In this document: positions 1 through 7,560 of the stretch, one piece after another
Layout of the letters: every line of letters begins with the position of its first letter
Position numbering within the stretch: the first letter of the stretch is position 1
NCBI GenBank assembly: GCA_964630765.1
Contig: CAZVXE010000028.1
Coordinates: 1 to 18,616 of the forward strand
Length of the DNA: 18,616 bases
Direction of reading: 5' to 3'
Source of the DNA: Methanofastidiosum sp964630765
GTDB taxonomy: Archaea; Methanobacteriota_B; Thermococci; Methanofastidiosales; Methanofastidiosaceae
The notes under the pieces: model-generated
Told to the model about the DNA's origin: nothing
What the model saw: only the letters and a program-made list of their open reading frames with translations
Databases searched by the model: none
Made by a program: the position numbers and the translations under genes

Positions 1-74
1 ACTTTTTGGTATAGATTTATTAACTACAAAAATAAAATATATAACATAATCGCTATTTAGGTAGGTGACAAAAA

Positions 75-2543
75 ATGGACTTTGAAAAATTGGGCTCATT
101 CTATTTGGGTAAAGAATATGATATGAAGAATAACACACTGACAGATAAACTAGTTATGTACGATTCAAGGGACCTTACAACTCACGCGGTATGCATTGGT
201 ATGACGGGAAGTGGGAAAACTGGTCTTTGCATAGATATCTTAGAAGAAGCAGCTATAGATAATATCCCTGCAATAATAATTGACCCAAAGGGAGATATAA
301 CAAACTTATTACTGACTTTTCCAGAATTAAAAAAAGAAAATTTTTCTCAATGGGTAGACCCAGACGAGGCAAAAAGAAAAGGAATGAGTGTTGAGGATTA
401 TGCAGCCCAGCAAGCAGAGATGTGGAAAAAGGGATTGGCAGACTGGGGGCAAGATGAGAATAGGATTAGAATGTTAAGAGAGAACGCTGAGTTCGTGATA
501 TACACACCAGGGAGTGAAGCTGGTGCCCCTGTTTCAATCTTGCATTCTTTTGATGCACCTTCAATTGACTGGGAAGAAGACTCAGAACTCCTTAGAGAGC
601 AGATACAGGGAATTGTCAGTGGAATACTAGGCTTAATTGGAGTTGAAGCCGATCCCATTAACTCTCGTGAACATATTCTACTATCAAATATATTTGAACA
701 TTTCTGGAGCAAAAACCAAAATCTAGATATCGCAAAACTAATTCTTTCAATTCAAGATCCACCTTTTAGAACATTAGGGGTGTTTGAAATTGATACTTTT
801 TTCGCAAAAAAGGATAGGATGTCTCTATCAATGCGACTCAATAGCCTTATTGCATCTCCAAGTTTTAAAAATTGGCTTGAAGGCCATCCACTTGATATTT
901 CGGGATTTATAACAAATAAAGATGGCAAAACAAGGCACTCAATTTTTTATATTGCGCACCTAAGTGATTCGGAAAGAATGTTCTTTGTTACTCTTTTATT
1001 TAATCAAATCATATCATGGATGAGAAAACAAAGTGGAACTAATAGCCTTAGAACGTTGGTATACATGGATGAAATATTCGGGTATTTCCCCCCGGTTTCT
1101 AATCCTCCGAGTAAAAAACCACTTCTTACTTTATTAAAACAGGCTAGGGCATTTGGAGTTGGAATTATGTTGGCCACTCAAAATCCCGTGGATTTAGATT
1201 ACAAAGGATTGAGTAATGCAGGCACATGGTTTATAGGTAGACTTCAAACAGAAAGAGATAAACTAAGATTACTTGAAGGTTTAGATACTATTAGTTCTAG
1301 CTCTAACGAATCTGTAAATAGAGAACAGATGGATAAGTTAATTTCAAATCTTGGGAAAAGAGTATTTATTTTCCATAGTGTTCACGCAAAAAATCCAGTT
1401 ATTTTCCAGACAAGATGGGCGATGAGTTACTTGAGGGGACCAATGACTAAGAGTGAGGTAAAATTAATAATGAAGGATAAAGTTCAAGAAATTAAAGTTT
1501 CTTCAACTATTAAAACACCACCTTCTCAAATCTCCTCAAACAAGGGCACTGGTGCGCCCCCTACTATTTCAAGCGAAATTCAACAAATATTTGTTCCTTT
1601 AATCAAAAGCTCAGCTCTTGCCATTCAAGAGATAAAGAACAGAAATCAAAAAGAGCTATCTTTTGGAGAACCATCTCTTATCTATAATCCAGGAGTAATT
1701 GGAAAAGCAGTAATTCATTTCCAAGATAAAAATATTGAATTAAAAGAAGACCAAGAAAGAAATTTAATGCTGTACTCATCTGAATTTATGAACTGGGAAA
1801 AATCTGAAGAAATAAAAATATCGAATTTTTTAAGTGATCCGGAAGGAAACGCAAAATTCTCAGAGATTCCAAGCAATTTAAATGATCCCAAAGACTTTAA
1901 TGAGCTAAAGAAAAGTTTTACAGATTTTCTATTTTACAACAGTAATTTCAAACTTTACCATAGCCCTCTCCTAAAATTGTATTCAAAACCTAATGAATCT
2001 AAAGGAGATTTTATTCTAAAAATAAATCAGATGGCAAGAGAGACAAGAGATGACGAAGTTGACAAAATTGAACAAAAATATGCCAAAGAATTTGAAAAAC
2101 TCAAAGTAAAACAGAGCAAAGCTCAAGATATTCTTATGAAAAAACAAGCTTCTGCTAGCTCATTGAAACAAGAGGCTTTATTGTCTGCGGGAGAATCTGT
2201 TGTTGGTATGTTTATGGGAAGGCGATCTACTCGTTCTGCTTCCAAAGCAATGACCAAATACCAAAAGAGCAAAACAGTTTCTGCTGATATAGATAAAGCC
2301 CAGAAGGATATAGTATCCCTTAGTAAAGAAATGGAATCGTTGGAAAATGAACTAAAAGCCCAGATAGAAATCATAAAACAAAGAAGAGAAAAAGAAATAA
2401 GTGAAGTCAAAGAAGTCATAATTCAGCCTAAAAAATCGGACATAGAAATCAAAATGATTTCATTGGCCTGGATTCCAAAATGGGAAATATCGTATAATGA
2501 AAATGGAAACAAAAAAACGGAAATGATACCGGCATATTTTTGA
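75..2543 (+). CDS. HerA/VirB4-like P-loop ATPase with coiled-coil C-terminus
   Basis: An 822-residue ATPase of the HerA/FtsK/VirB4 class (DUF87/DUF853-like), whose relatives are DNA-translocating motors; the substrate of this one is unknown. Visible motifs are Walker A GMTGSGKT at residues 42-49, a 'DPKGD' segment at 70-74, Walker B LVYMDE at 328-333, the sensor-like ATQNP at 367-371, and a GRLQTERDK segment at 388-396 that could supply an arginine finger. After about residue 460 comes a less conserved region. Two charged, probably coiled-coil stretches (about 655-700 and 735-785) follow, split by a glycine/serine-rich link (GMFMGRRSTRSASK). The protein ends in a short tail containing AWIPKW. 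The ATG at 75 is preceded by GGTGA at 64-68. No transmembrane segment is visible, so it is probably cytoplasmic. No nuclease (NurA) or Mre11/Rad50 gene lies beside it, which argues against it being the end-resection HerA. Class assignment is firm; function is not. Confidence 0.85.
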   Translation: MDFEKLGSFYLGKEYDMKNNTLTDKLVMYDSRDLTTHAVCIGMTGSGKTGLCIDILEEAAIDNIPAIIIDPKGDITNLLLTFPELKKENFSQWVDPDEAKRKGMSVEDYAAQQAEMWKKGLADWGQDENRIRMLRENAEFVIYTPGSEAGAPVSILHSFDAPSIDWEEDSELLREQIQGIVSGILGLIGVEADPINSREHILLSNIFEHFWSKNQNLDIAKLILSIQDPPFRTLGVFEIDTFFAKKDRMSLSMRLNSLIASPSFKNWLEGHPLDISGFITNKDGKTRHSIFYIAHLSDSERMFFVTLLFNQIISWMRKQSGTNSLRTLVYMDEIFGYFPPVSNPPSKKPLLTLLKQARAFGVGIMLATQNPVDLDYKGLSNAGTWFIGRLQTERDKLRLLEGLDTISSSSNESVNREQMDKLISNLGKRVFIFHSVHAKNPVIFQTRWAMSYLRGPMTKSEVKLIMKDKVQEIKVSSTIKTPPSQISSNKGTGAPPTISSEIQQIFVPLIKSSALAIQEIKNRNQKELSFGEPSLIYNPGVIGKAVIHFQDKNIELKEDQERNLMLYSSEFMNWEKSEEIKISNFLSDPEGNAKFSEIPSNLNDPKDFNELKKSFTDFLFYNSNFKLYHSPLLKLYSKPNESKGDFILKINQMARETRDDEVDKIEQKYAKEFEKLKVKQSKAQDILMKKQASASSLKQEALLSAGESVVGMFMGRRSTRSASKAMTKYQKSKTVSADIDKAQKDIVSLSKEMESLENELKAQIEIIKQRREKEISEVKEVIIQPKKSDIEIKMISLAWIPKWEISYNENGNKKTEMIPAYF

Positions 2544-2563
2544 ATTTAATTTTTATTAGTTAA

Positions 2564-2574
2564 CTTTTTAAATA
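2564..2574 (+). promoter_or_regulatory. TATA-like box for the DUF1508 gene
   Basis: CTTTTTAAATA, centred about 33 nt before the ATG at 2603. It predicts a transcript start near 2595 and a leader of only a few nucleotides, so the small gene can be transcribed separately from the ATPase. Confidence 0.4.
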
Positions 2575-2602
2575 TGAAAAAGAAAACAGAAATGGTGTAA
2601 TT

Positions 2603-2782
2603 ATGACAAAATTTGAAGTGTATAAAGATAAAGCAGGGGAGTACAGATTTAGATTAAAAGCGGGGAACGGGCAAGTTATAGCTGTTAGCGAAGGATATAA
2701 ATCAAAAACATCTTGCATGAACGGAATTGAAAGTATAAAGAAGAATGCGCCTACTGCCGCAATTGTTGAAATAGAAAAATAG
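2603..2782 (+). CDS. DUF1508 (YegP-like) small protein
   Basis: A 59-residue protein beginning MTKFEVYKDKAGEYRFRLKA and ending IVEIEK. It matches the DUF1508/UPF0339 fold: an F-x-[VI]-Y-K-D start, a 'YRFRLKAGNGQVI' strand pair, a 'SEGYKSKTSCMNGIESI' helix and a final short strand. The family is widespread in bacteria (YegP, usually a tandem duplication) and has no settled biochemical function. This is the single-copy form. A GGTG at 2594-2597 lies 5 nt before the ATG. The gene lies 59 nt after the ATPase stop on the same strand, with its own TATA-like box, and faces the receiver-hybrid gene, whose stop is 23 nt away. It is short but complete, and family membership is clear from the sequence pattern. 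Confidence 0.85.
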   Translation: MTKFEVYKDKAGEYRFRLKAGNGQVIAVSEGYKSKTSCMNGIESIKKNAPTAAIVEIEK

Positions 2783-2805
2783 TATTCATTTTATTTATAT
2801 TTATT

Positions 2806-4230
2806 TTAATTTGTTTCAACGATTTCTTGTATTAATTTATTCAAGCTATCTCTGGCCCAAGGTTTTTCTATTAAAAGTTTTACTGATGCCTTAGTTTCAG
2901 CTTCTTCTTTTAATGAATTATTCAGGAATGCTGTTATAAGAACTCTAGTAGTATCTGGATATTTATCTTTTATACAACTTAAAAAATTAATTCCGTTCAT
3001 TCCTGGTAGTTTATAATCAGATATGACTAAATTAAAATCAAGTTCTTGAAATTGTTCTAATGCAGCCTCAGCATTTTTAGCGATAATAACTTTATTAATT
3101 AAATCTAGATTTTTTAATGCTAAAAATAAACTAACTAATGTTTCAGGATTATCATCTACAATCAAAATATTTTTTGAGTTCCCTTTTTCTTTATTTGTTT
3201 CAAGAGCTGAGTCCAAGTTAAATTCTTGAAATTCTTTTTCATTCAATTTATATTCGTCTATATTTACTTTTGATACCATATTTTTATCTAAGTTGGAATT
3301 AATAGTAGTAGTCTTATCTAATTTTATATCAAATACTAATCCTGCACTCATATTATTTTTGAGATCTAAACTGAATTTTTCATTTAGCTTTTTTATATCT
3401 AAAGTTCCACTTTTATATTGAAGCAATTTGTTGATTGAACCTATATCAATTTTTGATTCTGGATTGTTTTGATTTATCATGGCGTCAAGATTTTTTTGAG
3501 ATATTTCTCCTGCGTTTAATTCAATTATAATATGGACATCACTATCAGTTTCAAATGTTTTAAAGTGAAGTTCACCTGAATTCATAACCTCAATAGTTTT
3601 TAATAATATACAGATAATAATATAGTTTAATTGATGAAAGTTGAAACTAACCAAAGGTAGCTTACTAAAATCTTCTCGAATTGTATATTTATTTTTTAAC
3701 TGTTCTCCTAATAGGAGTATACTAGTATTAACTACTTCATTTACATCTATTAGATTTATATCATCTTCAAAGTAAACTAATTTTCTGAAAGCTTTGACTA
3801 TTAAGTCTATTCTTTTTGCACTTCTCATGTTTAAGTCTAATAGATTTTGGAGAAGATCGAATTTTGGATCTTCTGTGTTCTTTTTGTGGCATTGATCTTT
3901 TAGGGTATTAATTTCTTCCTTCAACAAAGCCGTTATGATATTTTGATTTTTTAGAGTGCCATTTTTGTTTAGAGTAGAAAGTCTTTCTATGTGATTAACT
4001 AAATTAATATTAATGTTGTTTTCACTTGTTTCTTTTCTTAATTTAATCATTTCTTCTTGTAATACTTCAGTACTAGCCATAGCTGAAGCCAAAGAATTAT
4101 TAATTTCATGAATTATTCCTGGAACTAAATCTAAAATAATTAGAGATTCTCTAGATAAATCATCTTTAGAAATAGTCATATCATGGTACTCTTTATCTAA
4201 GAATGATAACATAATTACTGGCCCATTCAT
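2806..4230 (-). CDS. Hybrid signalling protein: degenerate histidine-kinase core plus C-terminal receiver
   Basis: 474 residues. Residues 36-50 (VPGIIHEINNSLASA) match the phosphoacceptor helix of HisKA kinases, with His41. A coiled dimerisation region follows to about 155. Residues 160-305 sit where an ATP-binding HATPase_c domain should be. The N-box position reads LLKTIEVM (209-216) where active kinases have N-A-x-E, and no DxGxG or GxGxGL motif is visible. Residues 352-472 form a complete receiver domain: acidic pair D359/D360, phosphoacceptor D405 in VISDYKLPGMNG, T433 in LITAF and K456 in IEKPW. No membrane segment or PAS/GAF sensor is present. It probably acts in the cytoplasm, with phosphate arriving at Asp405 from another kinase. 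Met7 (codon at 4212) is an alternative start. No DNA-binding domain is present, so output is likely through protein contacts. Confidence 0.8.
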   Translation of the reverse strand: MNGPVIMLSFLDKEYHDMTISKDDLSRESLIILDLVPGIIHEINNSLASAMASTEVLQEEMIKLRKETSENNININLVNHIERLSTLNKNGTLKNQNIITALLKEEINTLKDQCHKKNTEDPKFDLLQNLLDLNMRSAKRIDLIVKAFRKLVYFEDDINLIDVNEVVNTSILLLGEQLKNKYTIREDFSKLPLVSFNFHQLNYIIICILLKTIEVMNSGELHFKTFETDSDVHIIIELNAGEISQKNLDAMINQNNPESKIDIGSINKLLQYKSGTLDIKKLNEKFSLDLKNNMSAGLVFDIKLDKTTTINSNLDKNMVSKVNIDEYKLNEKEFQEFNLDSALETNKEKGNSKNILIVDDNPETLVSLFLALKNLDLINKVIIAKNAEAALEQFQELDFNLVISDYKLPGMNGINFLSCIKDKYPDTTRVLITAFLNNSLKEEAETKASVKLLIEKPWARDSLNKLIQEIVETN

Positions 4231-4246
4231 TTTTTGTCTTCATTTT

Positions 4247-4258
4247 GATATAAATAGC
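4247..4258 (-). promoter_or_regulatory. TATA box for the receiver-hybrid gene
   Basis: On the minus strand this reads GCTATTTATATC. Its centre is about 22 nt from the ATG at 4230 and 40 nt from the alternative ATG at 4212, and neither ATG has a Shine-Dalgarno. A nearly leaderless message is predicted. Confidence 0.55.
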
Positions 4259-4284
4259 TAAAACAAAAAAATTGAAAAGTTGTA

Positions 4285-4300
4285 ATACTTAAATAAGTAT
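4285..4300. promoter_or_regulatory. Inverted repeat in divergent intergenic region, possible operator
   Basis: ATACTT-aaat-AAGTAT, perfect 6-bp arms around a 4-nt centre, about 27 nt upstream of the minus-strand TATA box. The rest of the 266-nt gap (4231-4496) is very AT-rich and I see no gene in it. A smaller repeat, GCTAT-aaa-ATAGC, lies at 4439-4451, just before the plus-strand TATA box. Both could be chance in AT-rich DNA. Confidence 0.25.
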
Positions 4301-4466
4301 CAGTATTCATATATATAAACTTTTCGGTTTATTATTGACTTTTAATAGTTATAAATTATTTTATAGTGTTGAAAAATAAATTGAACAATTTTAGGTTATT
4401 TGAAGAATCTATATTTTAGTTATATTTACTAATATATGGCTATAAAATAGCTATTAAACCACAAAA

Positions 4467-4474
4467 TTTATAAA
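4467..4474 (+). promoter_or_regulatory. TATA box, leaderless promoter of the 4497 gene
   Basis: TTTATAAA centred 26-27 nt before the ATG at 4497, with no Shine-Dalgarno between. The transcript should begin at or next to the start codon. Confidence 0.6.
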
Positions 4475-4496
4475 GGATATTTAGATTATACGTCCT

Positions 4497-4805
4497 ATGG
4501 CTTCCAAGCAACATGATGATTTACAATTAATAAATGAAGTCAAGACACTCATCGATGATGTTATAGACAAGGTGCCACAAAAAAGAGATATGCAAATGTC
4601 AAACTTAGGCTCGCTAATTGTTTTCAGTTTGGGATGCATTATAGGATTTGAGATGTTTGTTTTCAATCTTTTCATGACGTCTATAGTAATGCTTAGCTTT
4701 ATGCTTCTGGGATTCTTTTTTATCCTTGGATTTCTAATGGGAATCTTTATTGAAAAAGTTGAGGCTTTAAATAAATCTTCTAATCCTTTGTATGCAAATT
4801 ATTAG
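4497..4805 (+). CDS. Small two-helix membrane protein, unknown function
   Basis: 102 residues that I do not recognise. The first 35 residues are polar and helical (MASKQHDDLQLINEVKTLID and onward), probably amphipathic or coiled. Two hydrophobic segments follow, at about 37-58 and 62-85, forming a hairpin with a very short turn. A short polar tail (EKVEALNKSSNPLYANY) ends the protein. Both ends would lie on the same side, probably the cytoplasm. The ATG at 4497 fits a leaderless promoter with TATA at 4467-4474. The stop is 42 nt before the isopentenyl phosphate kinase, which has its own TATA-like box, so co-transcription is possible but not required. It is probably a real gene because of its promoter fit and clear hydrophobic pattern. 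Confidence 0.65.
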   Translation: MASKQHDDLQLINEVKTLIDDVIDKVPQKRDMQMSNLGSLIVFSLGCIIGFEMFVFNLFMTSIVMLSFMLLGFFFILGFLMGIFIEKVEALNKSSNPLYANY

Positions 4806-4817
4806 CCCAATAGGAAA

Positions 4818-4828
4818 CTTTTTATTAA
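4818..4828 (+). promoter_or_regulatory. TATA-like box for isopentenyl phosphate kinase
   Basis: CTTTTTATTAA, centred about 25 nt before the ATG at 4848. No Shine-Dalgarno precedes the ATG, so leaderless initiation is predicted. Confidence 0.5.
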
Positions 4829-4847
4829 CATATATAATTCTATTTTT

Positions 4848-5630
4848 ATGATTATAATAAAAGCAGGCGGCTCAGCAATCACTAAAAAAAGTGAAGACTT
4901 TACCCCGAATATGGAAGTAATTTCTACTCTTGCTCAAGAAATTAAAGAGGCTGGAAGAGTATCGATATTGATTCACGGAGCTGGCTCTTATGGGCACCCT
5001 ATTGCAAAGAAATATTCTTTGGGAAAAGGTTATTTTGATGATTATCAACTTAAAGGTTTTTCTGAAACACGAGCTAGTATAAGTGAACTTGACAGCATTG
5101 TACTAAAATCTCTGATGCAAAATGGATTAACACCTGTAAAGATAGGTACTTTTTCTAACTTTATTACATCTAACGGTAGGATTGTTGAATTCCATAAAGA
5201 ACCTTTGCTAAGGGCGATAGAACTTGGGCTACTGCCTGTATTTACTGGAGATCTTGTCTTTGATAGAACTAGAGTATTCTCAATATTATCAGGAGATCAG
5301 ATAGTATCTTACCTATCAAAACTACTTAAGCCTTCAAGAGTCATATTCGGAACAGACGTAGATGGAATATATACGGGGGACCCGAAGAAAGAAAATGTTA
5401 AATTAATTGATACCATAACAGAAGACAATATCAAAGAAGTTTTTAAATTTGCTAAAGATACTGGAGATGCTTCCGGCGGCATGGAAGGTAAATTTTCAGA
5501 GATACTTCCAATATTTGACATGGGCATAGAAATAGATGTTATTAATTTAACTAAAAAAGGTAATTTGATAGAAGCGCTTAGAGGAAATGTAAACGGAACT
5601 GTAATTAAAAAGAAGAATCTTTCAAAATAA
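4848..5630 (+). CDS. Isopentenyl phosphate kinase
   Basis: 260 residues of the amino-acid kinase fold. This enzyme phosphorylates isopentenyl phosphate with ATP to give isopentenyl diphosphate, the last step of the archaeal modified mevalonate pathway toward membrane lipids. Signatures are the N-terminal glycine loop KAGGSAITKK (residues 5-14), LIHGAGSYGHP at 41-51 with His50 in the place of the catalytic histidine (His60 of the Methanocaldococcus enzyme), a GDLVFD segment, SGDQIV, and the nucleotide site GTDVDGIYTGDP followed by DASGGMEGK. The length is typical for the family. It is not an aspartokinase or glutamate kinase, because the HGAGS-x-GHP motif is specific to isopentenyl phosphate kinases and fosfomycin-kinase relatives. 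No other mevalonate-pathway gene is in the window. Cytoplasmic. Confidence 0.93.
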   Translation: MIIIKAGGSAITKKSEDFTPNMEVISTLAQEIKEAGRVSILIHGAGSYGHPIAKKYSLGKGYFDDYQLKGFSETRASISELDSIVLKSLMQNGLTPVKIGTFSNFITSNGRIVEFHKEPLLRAIELGLLPVFTGDLVFDRTRVFSILSGDQIVSYLSKLLKPSRVIFGTDVDGIYTGDPKKENVKLIDTITEDNIKEVFKFAKDTGDASGGMEGKFSEILPIFDMGIEIDVINLTKKGNLIEALRGNVNGTVIKKKNLSK

Positions 5631-5690
5631 AAGTTTTATTTTAAATAATATCTATTTCTTTATCTCAAAAATAAAATAATTCTCTCTAAG

Positions 5691-5698
5691 TTTATATA
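5691..5698 (+). promoter_or_regulatory. TATA box, leaderless promoter of the radical SAM operon
   Basis: TTTATATA centred 27 nt before the ATG at 5722, with no Shine-Dalgarno between. It would drive the radical SAM gene and its overlapping partner. Confidence 0.65.
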
Positions 5699-5721
5699 TT
5701 AAAAGATAATAGCAGTTTTTT

Positions 5722-6960
5722 ATGACTTCCCTTGAAAAAATAGTTCATCTTGCAACTCAAAGCGAGTATGATTGTATCGGGGATGAGGGAAAAATATTTG
5801 AGAATATTGATTTGTCAAAAATAGATGCCTTGGGCCAAGGAACTAAACACGATATTTGTACCTCTTCGTCAACTAGGAGAGTTGTTGACCAAAATGAAGT
5901 TTTGGGTGATGTAACAAGGTCAGGAATTTGTCATTCTTTTACTGCAAATGGTCGTTGTGTTTCTATGTTCAAAACACTATTCACAAACTACTGCACCCAT
6001 GACTGCAAATACTGCCAAAATTCAACAGATTACAAAGGCCCTAAAAGCATTTACTCGTATACTCCAGAAGAGTTAGCAAGGATAACAATCTCACTATACA
6101 AGGGAAATTACATAGAAGGGCTTTTTTTAAGTTCTGGTGTTAGTTCAGATGAGGATCTTATTACGGAAAAAATGATAGAGACTCTAAAAATTTTAAATGA
6201 CAAATATAGTTTTGCCGGTTACGTCCACTTTAAGGTCTTGCCTGGGGTGTCCTATGAATATATCAAGCAAGCATCCGAGATGGCCGATAGATTAAGCGTA
6301 AATATTGAAACTCCCTCTAAGAATTATCTTTCTGAATTAAGTAGTACCAAAAATTATGTGAATGATATCTTAAAGAGGCAGCATTACATCAAAAAATTGG
6401 AATTAAAAAAAGAATTGCCCGCCGGCCAGACAACTCAACTAGTTGTAGGCGCTTGTGGAGAAAGTGATTTTGATATATTCAAAAGGACCCTTAAAGAATA
6501 TAAAGAAATGATGTTAAAAAGAGTATATTATTCAGTTTTTAATCCCATCACCGCAACATCTTTAGAAGGATTATCTGCACAACCAACATGGCGGGAACAC
6601 AGATTGTATCAGATGGATTGGTTATATAGGGTGTACAAATTTTCTGAAAATGAAATTAAAATAGCCTTTGATGAAGAGGGATTTCTAAATAATAAAGATC
6701 CAAAACTTTTCATTGCGTTGAATACTCTCGATTCCTCCATTGATCCAAATGATGCAACATATGATGAACTCTTGAGAGTTCCAGGGATAGGGCCAAAAAG
6801 TGCTTATAGAATTGTGAATTACAGAAAAAAGAACAAAATTTACAAAAGAGAACAACTTCTAAACTTAGGAGTACGAGTAAAAAATGCTACGCCTTTTTTG
6901 AAAATAAATGGCGGAGAATATCCTAGATTAGACCGGTGGATTGAATGTCAGACTCAATAA
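5722..6960 (+). CDS. Radical SAM protein with C-terminal helix-hairpin-helix, putative DNA modification/repair
   Basis: 412 residues. The radical SAM cluster motif is C91-x3-C95-x2-C98 in NYCTHDCKYCQN. The preceding GICHSFTANGRCVSMFK (68-84) and following EGLFLSSGV (132-140) segments fit the family known as 'putative DNA modification/repair radical SAM protein' (TIGR03916). Further cysteines at 46, 70 and 79 may bind a second cluster or metal. Residues 350-366 (LLRVPGIGPKSAYRIV) form a helix-hairpin-helix of the kind that grips the DNA backbone. Members of this family occur with a DUF4130 partner, sometimes fused to a uracil-DNA-glycosylase-like domain. The next gene is that partner and overlaps this one by 16 nt, so the two are translated from one message. 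Substrate and reaction are unknown; a DNA-related role is inferred from the fold and partner. The start fits a leaderless promoter. Confidence 0.9.
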   Translation: MTSLEKIVHLATQSEYDCIGDEGKIFENIDLSKIDALGQGTKHDICTSSSTRRVVDQNEVLGDVTRSGICHSFTANGRCVSMFKTLFTNYCTHDCKYCQNSTDYKGPKSIYSYTPEELARITISLYKGNYIEGLFLSSGVSSDEDLITEKMIETLKILNDKYSFAGYVHFKVLPGVSYEYIKQASEMADRLSVNIETPSKNYLSELSSTKNYVNDILKRQHYIKKLELKKELPAGQTTQLVVGACGESDFDIFKRTLKEYKEMMLKRVYYSVFNPITATSLEGLSAQPTWREHRLYQMDWLYRVYKFSENEIKIAFDEEGFLNNKDPKLFIALNTLDSSIDPNDATYDELLRVPGIGPKSAYRIVNYRKKNKIYKREQLLNLGVRVKNATPFLKINGGEYPRLDRWIECQTQ

Positions 6961-7544
6961 GCGTATCAGAATATCTTTTAATGAATAAGAATGTTACACC
7001 AATTCTTTTAGAAATATCAACGAAAATATCTTGGCATGAATTGAATACTTCAGCAGATTCTGAAATAGTAAAGATTAGAAGAAAAGTTGGCGAAGTTAGA
7101 TCAGAGATACATCGAATGAGGGGATTTGTTAGATTCAATTCAATTAATGATAAGATACTTTTTGGTTATATGAAGCCCGAACACAAAATAGGAAGATTAG
7201 TTACAGATATTTTTGCTAGAAGATTTCAAAAGAATATGATTATTCTAGGCAATGATCATAGGGTTTGGGCGTCTTATTATTCGGATAATTCCTACAGAAG
7301 ATATGAAGATTCAAAAAGTCTAGATGAAATAATAGAGAAAGTAAAGTTATTAATAGGGTCAGACAATGAAGTTGACATAGAAAAAATATGGCAAGTTTAC
7401 TATGATTCTCAATATATAAAAGAAAGAGAAAATCATAGACTCTTCTATAAAAACATGCCAAAAAAACATCTTAAATCGACTGGAAACAACATAGAACTAA
7501 AGTTAAACACTAGGACTTTGGACGGGTATATACCTTCTGATTAA
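6945..7544 (+). CDS. DUF4130-type partner of the radical SAM protein
   Basis: 199 residues matching the DUF4130/TIGR03915 'probable DNA metabolism protein' pattern. Visible are EIHRMRGFVRF at 54-64, YMKPEHKIGRLVTDIFARRF at 75-94, a WASYY strand at 108-112, and IWQVYYDS-x-YIKERENHRLFYKNMPKKH at 148-175. It begins inside the last 16 nt of the radical SAM gene in another frame, so expression is probably coupled. The region before the conserved core (about 50 residues) seems short compared with bacterial members as I remember them. No uracil-DNA-glycosylase domain is fused at the C-terminus, which ends in a short polar tail. Several conserved arginines, histidines and aromatics suggest nucleic-acid or substrate contact, but no activity has been assigned that I know of. 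No membrane segment is present. Confidence 0.85.
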   Translation: MSDSISVSEYLLMNKNVTPILLEISTKISWHELNTSADSEIVKIRRKVGEVRSEIHRMRGFVRFNSINDKILFGYMKPEHKIGRLVTDIFARRFQKNMIILGNDHRVWASYYSDNSYRRYEDSKSLDEIIEKVKLLIGSDNEVDIEKIWQVYYDSQYIKERENHRLFYKNMPKKHLKSTGNNIELKLNTRTLDGYIPSD

Positions 7545-7560
7545 TAGAAATTAAATAAAA

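Noticed and set aside
4439..4451. GCTAT-aaa-ATAGC inverted repeat as a hairpin or operator
   Set aside because: Only 5-bp arms in very AT-rich DNA; too likely by chance to list by itself.
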